Source: SPDF01 sp963699825 (GTDB lineage: Bacteria; Gemmatimonadota; Gemmatimonadetes; Gemmatimonadales; GWC2-71-9). Taken from it: a stretch of DNA of 64,000 nt. The translations under genes and the position numbers were made by a program. The DNA lies in NCBI GenBank assembly GCA_963699825.1, contig CAVOVI010000004.1:558001-622000 (forward strand), in the 5' to 3' direction. Below, piece after piece: positions 54,879 to 63,547 of the stretch (positions within the stretch are counted from its first letter, which is position 1; each line of letters begins with the position of its first letter). The notes under the pieces are model-generated. The model made no database searches, was not told where the DNA came from, and saw nothing but the letters and a program-made list of their open reading frames with translations.

Positions 54879-57064
54879 CGGCTCCTCTGGAAGGAGGCGG
54901 AGACGACGTCCCCCGGAATCTCCAGCTCGAGCGGCGCGAGATCCGGAGTCAGCCCCTTCAGCTGGAAGGAAACGACCGGAGCTGACTGCGGGTCGGCCGC
55001 AGGCCTCACGAGGGAGAAGGCCAGCGTGCCGCCATCGGGGGCGAGTGCAAGTGAGGTGATGGTCCCCGGCACCGACTGCAGCATGATCCGCTGCCCGTCG
55101 CCGGCCCGGATGCGCAGGATGTCGCCGCGCCCGGGGCGTGTCACCACAATCGCGATGTCTCCATTGGCAAAATACGCCGGATGTGACTCGGCCTCGGGGG
55201 TGCGGGTGATGGCCCGCGGCGCCGCGCCCTCATTCTCCATTTCGAAGAGATCGGCGTTACCGTCGCGGGTCGAGATGAAGGCGATCATCCGACCGTCCCG
55301 GCGGAACGCAGCCGAGGTGTTGGTCCCGGCACCCTCGGTGAGCTGCCGCACACCGGTGCCATCGCTGTTCATCGCCCAGATCTGCGGCGAGCCACTGCGG
55401 AGCGAGGTGAAGGCGATCGTCCCGCCATCGGGAGACCAGGCGGGCTCTGAATCCTCTTCTGGTCCCGTCGTCAGCCTCGACAGGTTCTTCCGGTCGGCAT
55501 CCATCACGTAGATGTCGGTGTTGCCCTCGGCGGTACCACTGAACGCCAGGCGAGTCCCGTCGGGCGACCAGACTGCCTGCTGATTCAGGTTGCCGTTCGC
55601 CAGCAGTGGCACAATGGAGCCAACATCGGCGGGGTCGAGCTGGATGATGTCTGCGCCCGCGCCGCGACGCACGCTCAGCAGAAGGTCGTCGGTCACGAAC
55701 AGGCGGGTGGTGGCGGTGGTGCCCCAGGGGGTCCGGGCGGTGATGGTCGCCCCACCAACGCCGATGGCCGTCACAACGCCCGGCGCTGTCGATCGTGGCC
55801 ACATCGCGCCGGTCGACCGTGTACTCGACCGCGCTCGGCGCTCCGATGGACCGGCCCTCGGCATCGAGCATCGACAAGGCAACAGAGTCGGTCATTCCAG
55901 GAAGGAGGCGGATCCGCTCACGCTCGAAGGCCAGCCCACCCGCCACGACTTCGATCTCCCAGACAGTGGGCTCGAACCCAAAGGTCGTCATGCCGAGCGT
56001 GGTGCGGCCCAGGCCTTCGGCGGTCAACTGGCGGGCGACCGGGTCGAACGAGGCCACGGTAGTGTCACCCACGACCCACTCGTAGTCGGCGGCAACGGGC
56101 GTGGAATCAGAGGCCAGCGCCTGCAGGACGAACGCTGTGGTGGAGCCAGGGGTGAGCTTGATCGGCGCGTTCGGCGCGGGCGCCAGCCGGAGGCGTTCAA
56201 TCGGTGGGTGAACGGTCACTCGCACGGCACGCTGCTGGCCGTAGCCGGTCAGGAGCATGTGGGTCTCGCCCGGCGTGACGCCGCGCGCCTGACCATCACG
56301 ACTGACGCTGACGATCGAGGAGTCGCCGCTCCGCCAGGCGAGGCCGTACTTCAGGATGCGCCCACCCTGTGCCGGGATGGACACCTGCACCGAATCGACG
56401 CCGCCCACCGGGATGGTCAGTCGCTCGGGGAGTGACTGCGAGTGAGTCATCACGCACAATCACCTGCACCACGCCGGTCAGGCCACCGAATCCGGTCCCG
56501 ACCACCTGCGCCGCGCCGAACTGGTGCGCGATGACCTCGCCGGTTTCGATCGACCGAGACGATATCGGGGGCCGTGGAGCGCCAGGCGACTTGGACCTGG
56601 CCGAGCCCTGAGCCGCCCGGCACGACCAGCGCCATCGAGACCCGCGAGGCCTCCAGGCGGAGCAGCCAGAGGGAATCGGATGTCGGCACGAGACGCGCCC
56701 CCGCGGGAAGCACCGGGGCGGGCTCCGGCTCACGGGGCTTCGGCGGGGCGCCGACAACCGTAACGGTGACAGCCGCGGTGCCGGAACCGGAACGGACCTC
56801 GATAGTCGCCTTGCCGGCGGCCACCCCGACGACGGTGCCCTCCCTGTCCACGCTCACGATGCCCGCCTTGGACACCGCGAAGCTGAACACCGGGGCAGTG
56901 AGGAGATTGCCATCGGCGTCATAGGCGCTCAGGAAGAGCCGCTCCTTCTGCGCCACCTTGAGATTGAGTTGCGCGGGGGTGACCTGCACCTCAACAGCCG
57001 TCTGCCCCCAGAGAAGGGTAGGGAGTGCGAGGAAGATCAGGGAGAGAATTCGGGGGCGGATCAC
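54875..57064 (-). CDS. Exported Big2-type Ig-repeat plus TolB-like propeller protein (frame breaks)
   Basis: The GTG at 57064 gives a signal peptide (LSLIFLALPTLLWGQ). At least four bacterial Ig-like (Big2) repeats follow, marked by motifs such as GIVSVDREGTVVGVAAGKAT, SSIVSVSRDGQARGVTPGET and GVVTAIGVGGATITARTPWG. The C-terminal third is a TolB/WD40 propeller (QQAVWSPDGTRLAFSGTAEG, SEPAWSPDGGTIAFTSLRSG). Breaks near 56550, 56445 and 55785 separate the parts; together they make about 729 residues. A TAGTTTC element ends six bases before the start, suggesting a leaderless mRNA. Function unknown, probably a surface or periplasmic binding protein. Confidence 0.82.
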
Positions 57065-57446
57065 GCGTGGGAAACTAAAGGAGGCGCGGGGTGGGAGAAA
57101 GGAGCCGACGAGCGAGGTAAAGAGAATGGGGACTCGGACAGCTGGGGAGGAGGCGGAAAGGACAAAGGGGCCGGAGTCGCAATTTCGCCAGTCCCAGGGG
57201 CGGGCGAGAGCCCACCGCCTCCCAAACGACCACGTAAGTCATTGTGAAATAATCCGTTAAGATCGATTCCAGCCCGGCACGCCATCCGTCAGAGCCCAGT
57301 GGATAGCCATCGGGCATCCTGCTTCTGCGCCCAGGTGCTTGCACAACCTCACCGGAAGTGCGAGTAATTAGGGATGAAATTACGCCCGCGCGAGCTGCGC
57401 GGTCCGGCGACGGGGGGCGTCGCACCAGCAGGCGGAGGAATACCCG
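57065..57446. other. Divergent intergenic region with a repeat and AT-richer stretch
   Basis: TAGTTTC (57077-57071, minus strand) lies just upstream of the Big2/TolB gene. GTCGCAATTTCGCCAGTCCC with a GGGGCGGGCGAGAGCCCACC imperfect palindrome (57176-57213) belongs to the dispersed palindrome family. Bases 57236-57370 are less GC-rich (CATTGTGAAATAATCC, GTAATTAGGGATGAAATTA) and probably hold the promoter of the histone-like gene. No gene seen. Confidence 0.5.
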
Positions 57447-57785
57447 ATGAGTACTATGGAGATGGGCTGGTCCGGGGCGGGATGGATGGATCCCATGCCG
57501 ATGTCACCCCAAAAGGTGCCGACTCCGCCGCCCCCACCGCCACCGCCGAAACCCCCGGCCCCCCAGAAGGCCAGCCCCAAGAAGGCGACGCCGAAGAAGG
57601 TGGCTGCGAAAAAGCCACTGAAGAAGAAGGCGCCCGCGAAGAAGAAGGCGGCCCCCAAGAAGAAGGCGCCGGTGAAGAAAGCCGCCAAGAAGAAGCCGCC
57701 GGTCAAGAAGAGCGCGGTGAAGAAGACCGCGAAGAAGAAGGCGCCGGTCAAGAAGCGGACGCCGGTGAAGAAGAGAGGGAAGTAG
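57447..57785 (+). CDS. Histone H1-like lysine/alanine/proline-rich DNA-binding protein
   Basis: A 112-residue protein. A short N-terminus (MSTMEMGWSGAGWMDPM) and a Pro-rich linker (about 22-40) precede a tail of KKA, KKP and AKK repeats to the end, about 40 percent Lys. This is the composition of bacterial histone H1-like proteins and eukaryotic H1 tails, which bind DNA non-specifically and compact the nucleoid. A GGAGG site precedes the ATG and a strong terminator follows, so it is a separate, probably well-expressed gene. Confidence 0.85.
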   Translation: MSTMEMGWSGAGWMDPMPMSPQKVPTPPPPPPPPKPPAPQKASPKKATPKKVAAKKPLKKKAPAKKKAAPKKKAPVKKAAKKKPPVKKSAVKKTAKKKAPVKKRTPVKKRGK

Positions 57786-57793
57786 ATTCCTCG

Positions 57794-57824
57794 AGCGCCC
57801 CGGCCACCCCGGGGCGCTTTTCCA
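57794..57824 (+). terminator. Rho-independent terminator of the histone-like gene
   Basis: GCGCCCCGG and CCGGGGCGC form a nine-base-pair GC stem with a five-base loop, followed by TTTTCC, eight bases after the stop codon. It is the clearest intrinsic terminator in the window. Confidence 0.85.
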
Positions 57825-57877
57825 CCAACCCCGCTCACTCCATCTCCGACGGCAGGCCAATGCCTGGAAGATCCCCC

Positions 57878-59236
57878 ATGACCAGAGCGACAAGAGCCGT
57901 CGCGAGTGTCGTCCTCGGTGTGCTGCTCCTCGGCGCCTGCGCCGAAAAGGGCCCGCCACGGACTGCCCTGATGGGCGCCACCATTCTCGACGGCCGCGGC
58001 GGCACGCCGATCCGAGATGGCGTCGTGCTGGTGCGTGGCGCCACCATCGAAGCGGTGGGGCCACGGGAAAACGTCCTCATCCCCCGCGGCACCAAGCAGG
58101 TGGATGTGTCGGGCAACTGGATCATTCCCGGGCTCATCGATGCGCACGCGCATGTCGCCCGCTGGGCGCTTGCTCGTTACGTCGCGTACGGTGTCACCAC
58201 CGTCCGGGACGTCCACAACGAGCAGGACAGCATCTTCGCCCTGTCGGAGGCCGCTGACCTCGGCGGCGGGCTGAGCCCACGGATCTACGTGGCCGGTGCG
58301 ATGATCGACGGTACCCCGGCCACCTATTCAAACGCGACCGCCGTCACCGACACCCGCGGCGCGCGGCAGGCGGTCGACCGCCTCTCCGTCTCCGGCGCCC
58401 ACTTCATCAAGGCGTACACCCGCATCACTCCCGAACTCATGGAGGCCATCGTCGATGAGGCGCGGACCTTCAGGATGCCGGTGGCCGCGCATCTCGGCCT
58501 GACCGACGCGTTGACCGCCGGCAAGATCGGAGTCGCGTCGATTGAACACCTGAGCGGCGTGCCGGAAGCGGCGGGTCGGGCGGACCCACTCTTCGCCGCA
58601 CACAAGAACGGATTCTGGGCGGGGTGGACGGCCTTCGAGAGGAGCTGGGCGACGCTCGACTCCGTTACCCTGACTCGTCTCGCTGGGCAACTGGCCGAGA
58701 CAAAGGTGACGTTGGTGCCGACGCTGGCGCTCCACCAGGTCTTCAGTCAGTTGGACGACACCGCCTCTGCCGCGAACCCCGACCTGGGCTCGGTACCGGC
58801 CGCTCAACGCACCGCGTGGAATGTTCCCGAGATGGTCAGCCGGGCTGGGTGGACGGCAGCAGACTTCGCGGCGTTCCGCCAAGGGCGCCCCATGCAGGAC
58901 CTGTTCGTGAGGGCGTTCAAGCAGGCTGGCGGACGGGTCGTGACTGGCACGGACGCCTCGAACCAGATGCTGGTGCCGGGAGCGAGCGAACATCTCGAGC
59001 TTGAGCTGCTAGTCGGTGCCGGACTCACTCCCGCCGAAGCGCTGAGGGCTGCCACCCGCGACGCGGCTGCGCTGCTTGGGGCCGACTCGCTCGGGACGCT
59101 GGTGCCGGGGAAGGCCGCTGACCTCGTCATCCTGAGCAGGGACCCGCTGGCTGACATTCGGAATACCCGTGCGGTGTCTCGCGTGATGGTGCGCGGACAA
59201 CTGATTCTGGCGGATTCGATCCGCAGGCGCTGGTAG
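57878..59236 (+). CDS. Amidohydrolase-family lipoprotein, imidazolonepropionase-like
   Basis: The ATG at 57878 (57860 possible) gives a lipoprotein signal (VVLGVLLLGACAEKG). The metal-dependent amidohydrolase core has GLIDAHAHVARW, FIKAYTRITPELMEAIVDEA, MPVAAHLGLTDALTAGKIGV, IEHLSG and VVTGTDASNQMLVPG, matching the His-x-His, Lys, His, His and Asp ligands of subtype I enzymes. It ends LVPGKAADLVILSRDPLADI, the usual C-terminal sandwich. It acts in the periplasm on an unknown cyclic amide or similar substrate. First gene of an operon with the next two. Confidence 0.92.
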   Translation: MTRATRAVASVVLGVLLLGACAEKGPPRTALMGATILDGRGGTPIRDGVVLVRGATIEAVGPRENVLIPRGTKQVDVSGNWIIPGLIDAHAHVARWALARYVAYGVTTVRDVHNEQDSIFALSEAADLGGGLSPRIYVAGAMIDGTPATYSNATAVTDTRGARQAVDRLSVSGAHFIKAYTRITPELMEAIVDEARTFRMPVAAHLGLTDALTAGKIGVASIEHLSGVPEAAGRADPLFAAHKNGFWAGWTAFERSWATLDSVTLTRLAGQLAETKVTLVPTLALHQVFSQLDDTASAANPDLGSVPAAQRTAWNVPEMVSRAGWTAADFAAFRQGRPMQDLFVRAFKQAGGRVVTGTDASNQMLVPGASEHLELELLVGAGLTPAEALRAATRDAAALLGADSLGTLVPGKAADLVILSRDPLADIRNTRAVSRVMVRGQLILADSIRRRW

Positions 59237-59241
59237 CCTCG

Positions 59242-59607
59242 ATGCAACTACTGCGGGTCGTGCTCGGCTGGATGGCCGCGTGGACCTTCTTCCTCCTGTG
59301 GGAGGCAGTCGAGGGCAGGATGACGGGTGGCGCACGCGAGCCAGGTCGCCGGGTGTTGCGGCGTGCGCCGGGCGCGTACTTCATCGAAGCTCTGATCTTC
59401 ACGCTGGTCGCGGGACTCTGGTTCGCGAGCCTGGGACACGGTGGCTGGTGGCTGCTGTTTGGGCTGATCGGAACGCTGGTTGAGTGGGCCGGGTGGATGC
59501 GGATAGCCAACATGGACGAGGCACCCCTCCCTCCTCTGGCCCACGTCTTCCTCGGTGGCATTCGCGGAGCTCTCGCGGGCGGCGTCCTCGCCCTGATCCT
59601 CGCATGA
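59242..59607 (+). CDS. Small four-helix membrane protein
   Basis: A 121-residue protein with about four predicted helices (LLRVVLGWMAAWTFFLLWEA, YFIEALIFTLVAGLWFASLG, WWLLFGLIGTLVEWAGWMRI, GGIRGALAGGVLALILA). It starts six bases after the amidohydrolase stop and overlaps the next gene by ATGA. No family recognised. Confidence 0.75.
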   Translation: MQLLRVVLGWMAAWTFFLLWEAVEGRMTGGAREPGRRVLRRAPGAYFIEALIFTLVAGLWFASLGHGGWWLLFGLIGTLVEWAGWMRIANMDEAPLPPLAHVFLGGIRGALAGGVLALILA

Positions 59608-60524
59608 GTCGCCCCGGGTCGTCCGCCGCGATCGAGCGGTTGGAGGAGTTTTTCGCACCGCGCAGTTCTCGCGCGGCAATCCTGGCGCGTGAAGCGCTCG
59701 GCCGCCCTGTGCCGGGGGATGAGGCCGCACGGGAAGTGATCGTCACCGGGCTCGAACAGGGCCTCCGTGCAGACGGCAGTGTCGGTGGCGCCGCGCTCCC
59801 GACCATCTGGCGAGCCATCGAGTTGATGGACCTGGGGCACTCAGGGCAGGAACCGGGGACCGCCCGCTTCATCACCTGGGTGCTGGGGCTGGCGGAACTG
59901 CCCGGGGCATTCGGCGAAGGCTGCCATCCGGCACGCCACGAGCAGAAGGCGTGCGACCACTACCTGGCCGGTTTCTTCGCGCCGGCACCGGAAACGGAGC
60001 GACTCGCACCGATCACGATGCCCTGCGGCAAGACCTTCCGCGCGGAGGCACAGGCGCGTTTTGCCGTCAGTTGTCTCGCGCTGCGGGCCGTGTTGATGGC
60101 GGGGCTTGCCGGGAAGGCGAGCGTCAAGAGGCACCTGACCAGCCTGTCGGTGCTGGCGGAGGTCTGGGACGAGTGGAGCGGCTACTACGCACCGGACCTC
60201 GTGATCGCGGCGCTGCACCCCCTAGCGATAGCTCCACCGCTCTACCGAGGTGCGACGATCAAGGTCGCGCGCTTCATCGCGGAGAACCAGCAGGAGGACG
60301 GCACCTGGGCCAACGCCGACCTGTTCCATACCCTGGAGTCGTTGATGGTGGCCAACACCCCGCCAGCCAGGACGGCGATCGCCCGTGCCGTGCCGGCCTT
60401 GATCGGCATGCAGCGGAAGGATGGGTCGTTCGGCGCGACAGCGCAGGAAGAACGGGCGTTGATTGGACTGCGAACGTTGCTTGGCGGGGCCGCGAGGCAG
60501 CGGGGCAGCGGGGCAGGCGGGTAG
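59604..60524 (+). CDS. Prenyltransferase/squalene-cyclase-like alpha-alpha toroid protein
   Basis: A 306-residue protein with repeats of the squalene-hopene cyclase/prenyltransferase type: VTGLEQGLRADGSVGG, FIAENQQEDGTWANADLFHT and LIGMQRKDGSFGATAQEE, i.e. QxxDGSWG-like QW motifs separated by helices. It is half the length of a true cyclase and lacks an evident DxDD motif, so it is probably a binding or ancillary toroid protein. The last dozen codons (RQRGSGAGG) lie in a diverged GGGGCAGC repeat. Confidence 0.78.
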   Translation: MSRPGSSAAIERLEEFFAPRSSRAAILAREALGRPVPGDEAAREVIVTGLEQGLRADGSVGGAALPTIWRAIELMDLGHSGQEPGTARFITWVLGLAELPGAFGEGCHPARHEQKACDHYLAGFFAPAPETERLAPITMPCGKTFRAEAQARFAVSCLALRAVLMAGLAGKASVKRHLTSLSVLAEVWDEWSGYYAPDLVIAALHPLAIAPPLYRGATIKVARFIAENQQEDGTWANADLFHTLESLMVANTPPARTAIARAVPALIGMQRKDGSFGATAQEERALIGLRTLLGGAARQRGSGAGG

Positions 60525-60557
60525 AGGATCACATTCGCTGGTTGGCGACGCCCCGGC

Positions 60558-61307
60558 CTATCCAACTGCCTTCCATATCCACCACATCCCCACGCCAATG
60601 CTCCCGGCACCCACGAATCGCCCCAGCATCCGTCCCCACGTGAGCGACCCTTCGGAGGCGCGGCGGAGCGCCACCGCCGCCACCACGGCATAGGCGGTCA
60701 TCGCCACGACGGTCCCCAGCCCGAACGCCACCAGGTAGCCGAACCCGACCATCTTCCGGTCCATCAGGGTGACCGGCACCAGTGCTACCACCGCGCTCGT
60801 TCCTGCCAGGCCATGCATGAGTCCGACCATCGTGATGCCGTGTCGCTCATGATTCGGCGCGTGATGGTGATGGTGCCCGACGGGCGGGTGGACCGGTGCG
60901 GGGTGCTCGTGGTGTCCATGCGTATGTGCGTCCGAAGCGGTACGGTGAGCATGCAGGTGGGCGTGGTCCCCGTGTTCCTCGGGGGGATGGAGATGTAACT
61001 TGCGGGCGCGAAGCATCGCCCAGACCCCGACCGCCACCAGGAGCAGGCCGACCAGCGCTTCACCTGCCTGGTCATACCCAGCAGGCCAGCGAAGCCCGGT
61101 GGCGATCAGGACACCACCTGCCACGAACACGGCGATCGAGTGGCCCAATCCCCAGCGGAGCCCGAAACCCGCCGCGGTTCGGAGGGTGGGTCTGGAGCTG
61201 ACAAACGCCGTCACGGCGATCATGTGATCCACCTCGATGGCGTGCGCCAGGCCGAGGAGGAATGCCGTACCGAGTGCGACCGCAGGATTCACCGTGGATG
61301 ACTCCAC
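60558..61307 (-). CDS. NicO/HupE-like nickel or cobalt permease with His-rich loop
   Basis: A 249-residue permease: an N-terminal helix pair with the nickel/cobalt transporter-like signature AHAIEVDHMIAVTAF (HxxxxDH), a 50-residue cytoplasmic or periplasmic loop very rich in His (HPPEEHGDHAHLHAH, PPVGHHHHHAPNHERH), then four more helices ending MWWIWKAVG. It should import nickel or cobalt for metalloenzymes. The GTG at 61307 is chosen to keep the signature; an upstream start is possible. It is divergent from selD with only 16 bases between starts. Confidence 0.8.
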   Translation of the reverse strand: MESSTVNPAVALGTAFLLGLAHAIEVDHMIAVTAFVSSRPTLRTAAGFGLRWGLGHSIAVFVAGGVLIATGLRWPAGYDQAGEALVGLLLVAVGVWAMLRARKLHLHPPEEHGDHAHLHAHRTASDAHTHGHHEHPAPVHPPVGHHHHHAPNHERHGITMVGLMHGLAGTSAVVALVPVTLMDRKMVGFGYLVAFGLGTVVAMTAYAVVAAVALRRASEGSLTWGRMLGRFVGAGSIGVGMWWIWKAVG

Positions 61308-61323
61308 CGCGAGGGAAACGCGA

Positions 61324-62415
61324 ATGACTGTTGGGCAGGCCGACGAACGGCCGAGGGTTCGGCTCACGACACTGTCGCACGGCGCGGGCTGCGCCTGCAA
61401 GCTCGGCAGCGCCGAGCTGACGGAGGTCCTGCGTCACCTGCCCGGCATCGCGGACCCCAGGGTGCTGGTGGACGCCGCATCGCGCGACGATGCCGCGGTC
61501 TTTCAGCTGTCCGCCGATCGGGCGCTGATTGCGACCACCGACTTCTTCACGCCGATCGTGGACGATGCGCGGAACTGGGGCGCCATCGCCGCCGCCAATG
61601 CGCTGAGTGACGTCTACGCGATGGGGGGCACGCCGCTCTTCGCCCTCAACCTGGTGGCCTGGCCCCGGACCGGATTGTCCTTCGCGCTACTCGGCGACGT
61701 CATGGCCGGCGCGGCCGAGGTCGCCCGGGAAGCGGGCTGCCTCCTCCTCGGCGGACACTCCATTGACGACGCCGAGCCGAAGTTCGGCCTCGCCGTGACC
61801 GGCGAGGTGCATCCCGAGCGAGTGATGACAAACGGCGGAGGGAAGGCAGGGGATTTCCTGGTCCTTACCAAGCCGCTCGGCACCGGACTCCTGACCACCG
61901 CGCTCAAGCGCGACCGGCTCACTGAGACAGATATCATGTCCGCCGTCGCCTCGATGCGCGCGCTGAACGCCGGCGCGGCCCGCGCGGCCCGCGCGGCCGA
62001 CGTCCGCGCCGCGACCGACATCACCGGCTTCGGACTGCTCGGGCACCTCGGCAACATCCTGGCGGGAAGCAAACTCGCGGCGGAACTCTGGGTGGAGAAT
62101 CTGCCGGTACTCGAGCATGCGCGCCAGATGGCGGAGGAAGGAATCACCCCGGGCGGCACCACGCGCAATGCCGAGGCGGCTGCGGCCCTCACTACCTATG
62201 ATGCAGACGTCGCCGTGGCGGACCGAATCCTGCTCGCCGACGCCCAGACATCGGGCGGGCTCCTCCTCGCGGTGGCACCGAACCGCCTCGACCGGCTGCT
62301 GGCCGCACTGAAGGAGGAAAAGACGCTGGCCGCGGCGGTGATCGGGAAGTTGGTGAAGGGAACTGTGGGGCACGTCCGCGTTTCGACCTCACCCCCTGTC
62401 CCCCTCTCCATATGA
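61324..62415 (+). CDS. selD: Selenide, water dikinase (selenophosphate synthetase)
   Basis: A 363-residue SelD. The N-terminal catalytic loop GAGCACKLGSAEL has the Cys and Lys of the enzyme (Cys, not selenocysteine). The ATP and metal region reads ATTDFFTPIVDDARNWGAIA, then NALSDVYAMGGTPLFALNL and GGHSIDDAEPKFGLAVTG; the C-terminal AIR-synthase domain has TDITGFGLLGHLGNILAGSK. It makes selenophosphate for selenocysteine or 2-selenouridine. No selA, selB, tRNA-Sec or mnmH in the window. The last residues (STSPPVPLSI) are encoded by a palindromic repeat. Confidence 0.95.
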   Translation: MTVGQADERPRVRLTTLSHGAGCACKLGSAELTEVLRHLPGIADPRVLVDAASRDDAAVFQLSADRALIATTDFFTPIVDDARNWGAIAAANALSDVYAMGGTPLFALNLVAWPRTGLSFALLGDVMAGAAEVAREAGCLLLGGHSIDDAEPKFGLAVTGEVHPERVMTNGGGKAGDFLVLTKPLGTGLLTTALKRDRLTETDIMSAVASMRALNAGAARAARAADVRAATDITGFGLLGHLGNILAGSKLAAELWVENLPVLEHARQMAEEGITPGGTTRNAEAAAALTTYDADVAVADRILLADAQTSGGLLLAVAPNRLDRLLAALKEEKTLAAAVIGKLVKGTVGHVRVSTSPPVPLSI

Positions 62416-62431
62416 TGGAGAGGGGGGACGC
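62386..62431. repeat. CCCTCTCC...GGAGAGGG palindrome overlapping the selD end
   Basis: CTCACCCCCTGTCCCCCTCT is followed by CCATATGATGGAGAGGGG: the repeat family seen at 46005 with a different loop. The selD stop codon (62413-62415) lies in the loop, so the last ten residues come from the repeat. Confidence 0.8.
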
Positions 62432-62444
62432 CTGAGGAGTCTTG

Positions 62445-62669
62445 GTGCGCTGGAACAGTGAAAAGTACGACCAGTTGGAACACGCCTGCCGCAACGGGCT
62501 GCGGGTCGTCGTGCAGCGCCGGGGGACCGAGTATATCGTGCTTGCCGACCGTGTCGCGGCCGGCCCCCGCGGTGAAGCCTTTCATGCCCGGCTGCCGATG
62601 ACAGGAGAGACGATGGAGATACTGCTCAAGGACATCGAATGGTTCCAGGTACTCCGGAACGACGGATGA
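62445..62669 (+). CDS. Small protein of 74 residues, function unknown
   Basis: A short protein (VRWNSEKYDQLEHACRNGLR at the start, then VVVQRRGTEYIVLADRVAAG and GETMEILLKDIEWFQVLRND) with a beta-rich centre and no signal. The GTG at 62445 (TTG at 62442 possible) follows GAGGAG. It overlaps the RNase H-like gene by four bases (ATGA), so the two are translationally coupled. No family recognised. Confidence 0.65.
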   Translation: MRWNSEKYDQLEHACRNGLRVVVQRRGTEYIVLADRVAAGPRGEAFHARLPMTGETMEILLKDIEWFQVLRNDG

Positions 62670-63301
62670 CACAGCCACTCGCCATCGCCGTGGTGCACCT
62701 CGACGAAAGCTGTCTCGGAAACGGCCAGGAGGGGCAAACCCCTGGCGGAGCCGGGGGTCTCATCGAAACCGCCACGAAGAGCGGTGTCCAGCGTCGGGAC
62801 TTCTTCCTTCACGCCGCCGATACCACCAACAACCGGATGGCGCTTGCCAGCGGCATCGCGGCGCTCCAACTCCTGGCCGGCAAGGGACAGCGGATGCGCG
62901 TCCTGCTGGTGTCAGACTCGGAGTACCTGGTGAAGGGCATGCGGGAGTGGGTCCCGGCGTGGAAGGCGCGCGGGTGGACGCGAAAGGGGGGACCGATCGA
63001 GAATCTCCCTCTCTGGCAGCAGCTGGTCTCCTCCGCGGGGAAGCACGAGGTCCAGTGGACGTGGGTCCGCGGCCACAAGGGACACGCCAAGAACGAATAC
63101 GCCAACGACCTCGCCGTGGCTGCCGCCACCGCGCAACACACCTCCGATGGCGCCATTCCGTCGGGCTTCGAGAAGTGGCTGGCCACCAAGCGCGGCCGGG
63201 GGCAGTATCTCGAGTACGATGCCGATGCGGTGTATCGGGTGCTGGCGGATCGGTTGGCGCGCGGGGAGGCCATTGAATTGCGGGCGGATGAATCTGCATG
63301 A
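62666..63301 (+). CDS. Ribonuclease HI-like protein with two catalytic acids replaced
   Basis: A 211-residue protein with the RNase HI fold order: HLDESCLGNGQEGQTPGGAG, ADTTNNRMALASGIAALQLL, RVLLVSDSEYLVKGMREWVP, WKARGWTRKGG and VQWTWVRGHKGHAKNEYAND. Against E. coli RNase HI, Asp10 is kept (D13) and Asp70 is kept (D84), but Glu48 is Ala (A59, codon at 62840) and Asp134 is Asn (N147, codon at 63104). The basic C-terminal extension is about 60 residues. It may bind RNA-DNA hybrids without cutting, or be a weak enzyme. Translationally coupled to the small upstream gene. Confidence 0.85.
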   Translation: MTQPLAIAVVHLDESCLGNGQEGQTPGGAGGLIETATKSGVQRRDFFLHAADTTNNRMALASGIAALQLLAGKGQRMRVLLVSDSEYLVKGMREWVPAWKARGWTRKGGPIENLPLWQQLVSSAGKHEVQWTWVRGHKGHAKNEYANDLAVAAATAQHTSDGAIPSGFEKWLATKRGRGQYLEYDADAVYRVLADRLARGEAIELRADESA

Positions 63302-63547
63302 CGGGAGCGGGGTCATGCGTCGCGCCAACCTGAGGGGTGGGCATACGCCCACCCCTCAAACGGCGATGCCGCGACCCCGCCGCGTCTCATGGAGTTCCTT
63401 GACCAAGAGGGGCTCATCGTCCGGCGCCACATCGCGGATTCGCTGGCCCAGGGGCGGGCGTATGCCCGCCCCGAGATTCACCCGCACCGGGCTGCCGCGC
63501 CGATCATACGTCTGGCGACAATCGCGCCGTAGAACGAAATTGCACCC
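63302..63547. repeat. Two GGGGTGGG/CCCACCCC-type palindromes in a gene-free spacer
   Basis: GGGGTGGGCATACGCCCACC (63334-63355) and, after ATCGCGGATTCGCTGGCCCA, GGGGCGGGCGTATGCCCGCC (63452-63473). The second has the same left flank as the copy at 47434-47476. Nothing coding seen. Confidence 0.8.

Noticed and set aside
57567..57782. Repeated AAGAAG-rich DNA as a repeat element
   Set aside because: The periodicity comes from Lys/Ala/Pro codons of the histone-like gene, which is open, has a ribosome-binding site and ends at a terminator.
61324..62415. selD encoding selenocysteine itself
   Set aside because: The active-site codon in the GAGCACK loop is a Cys codon (TGC), not TGA.
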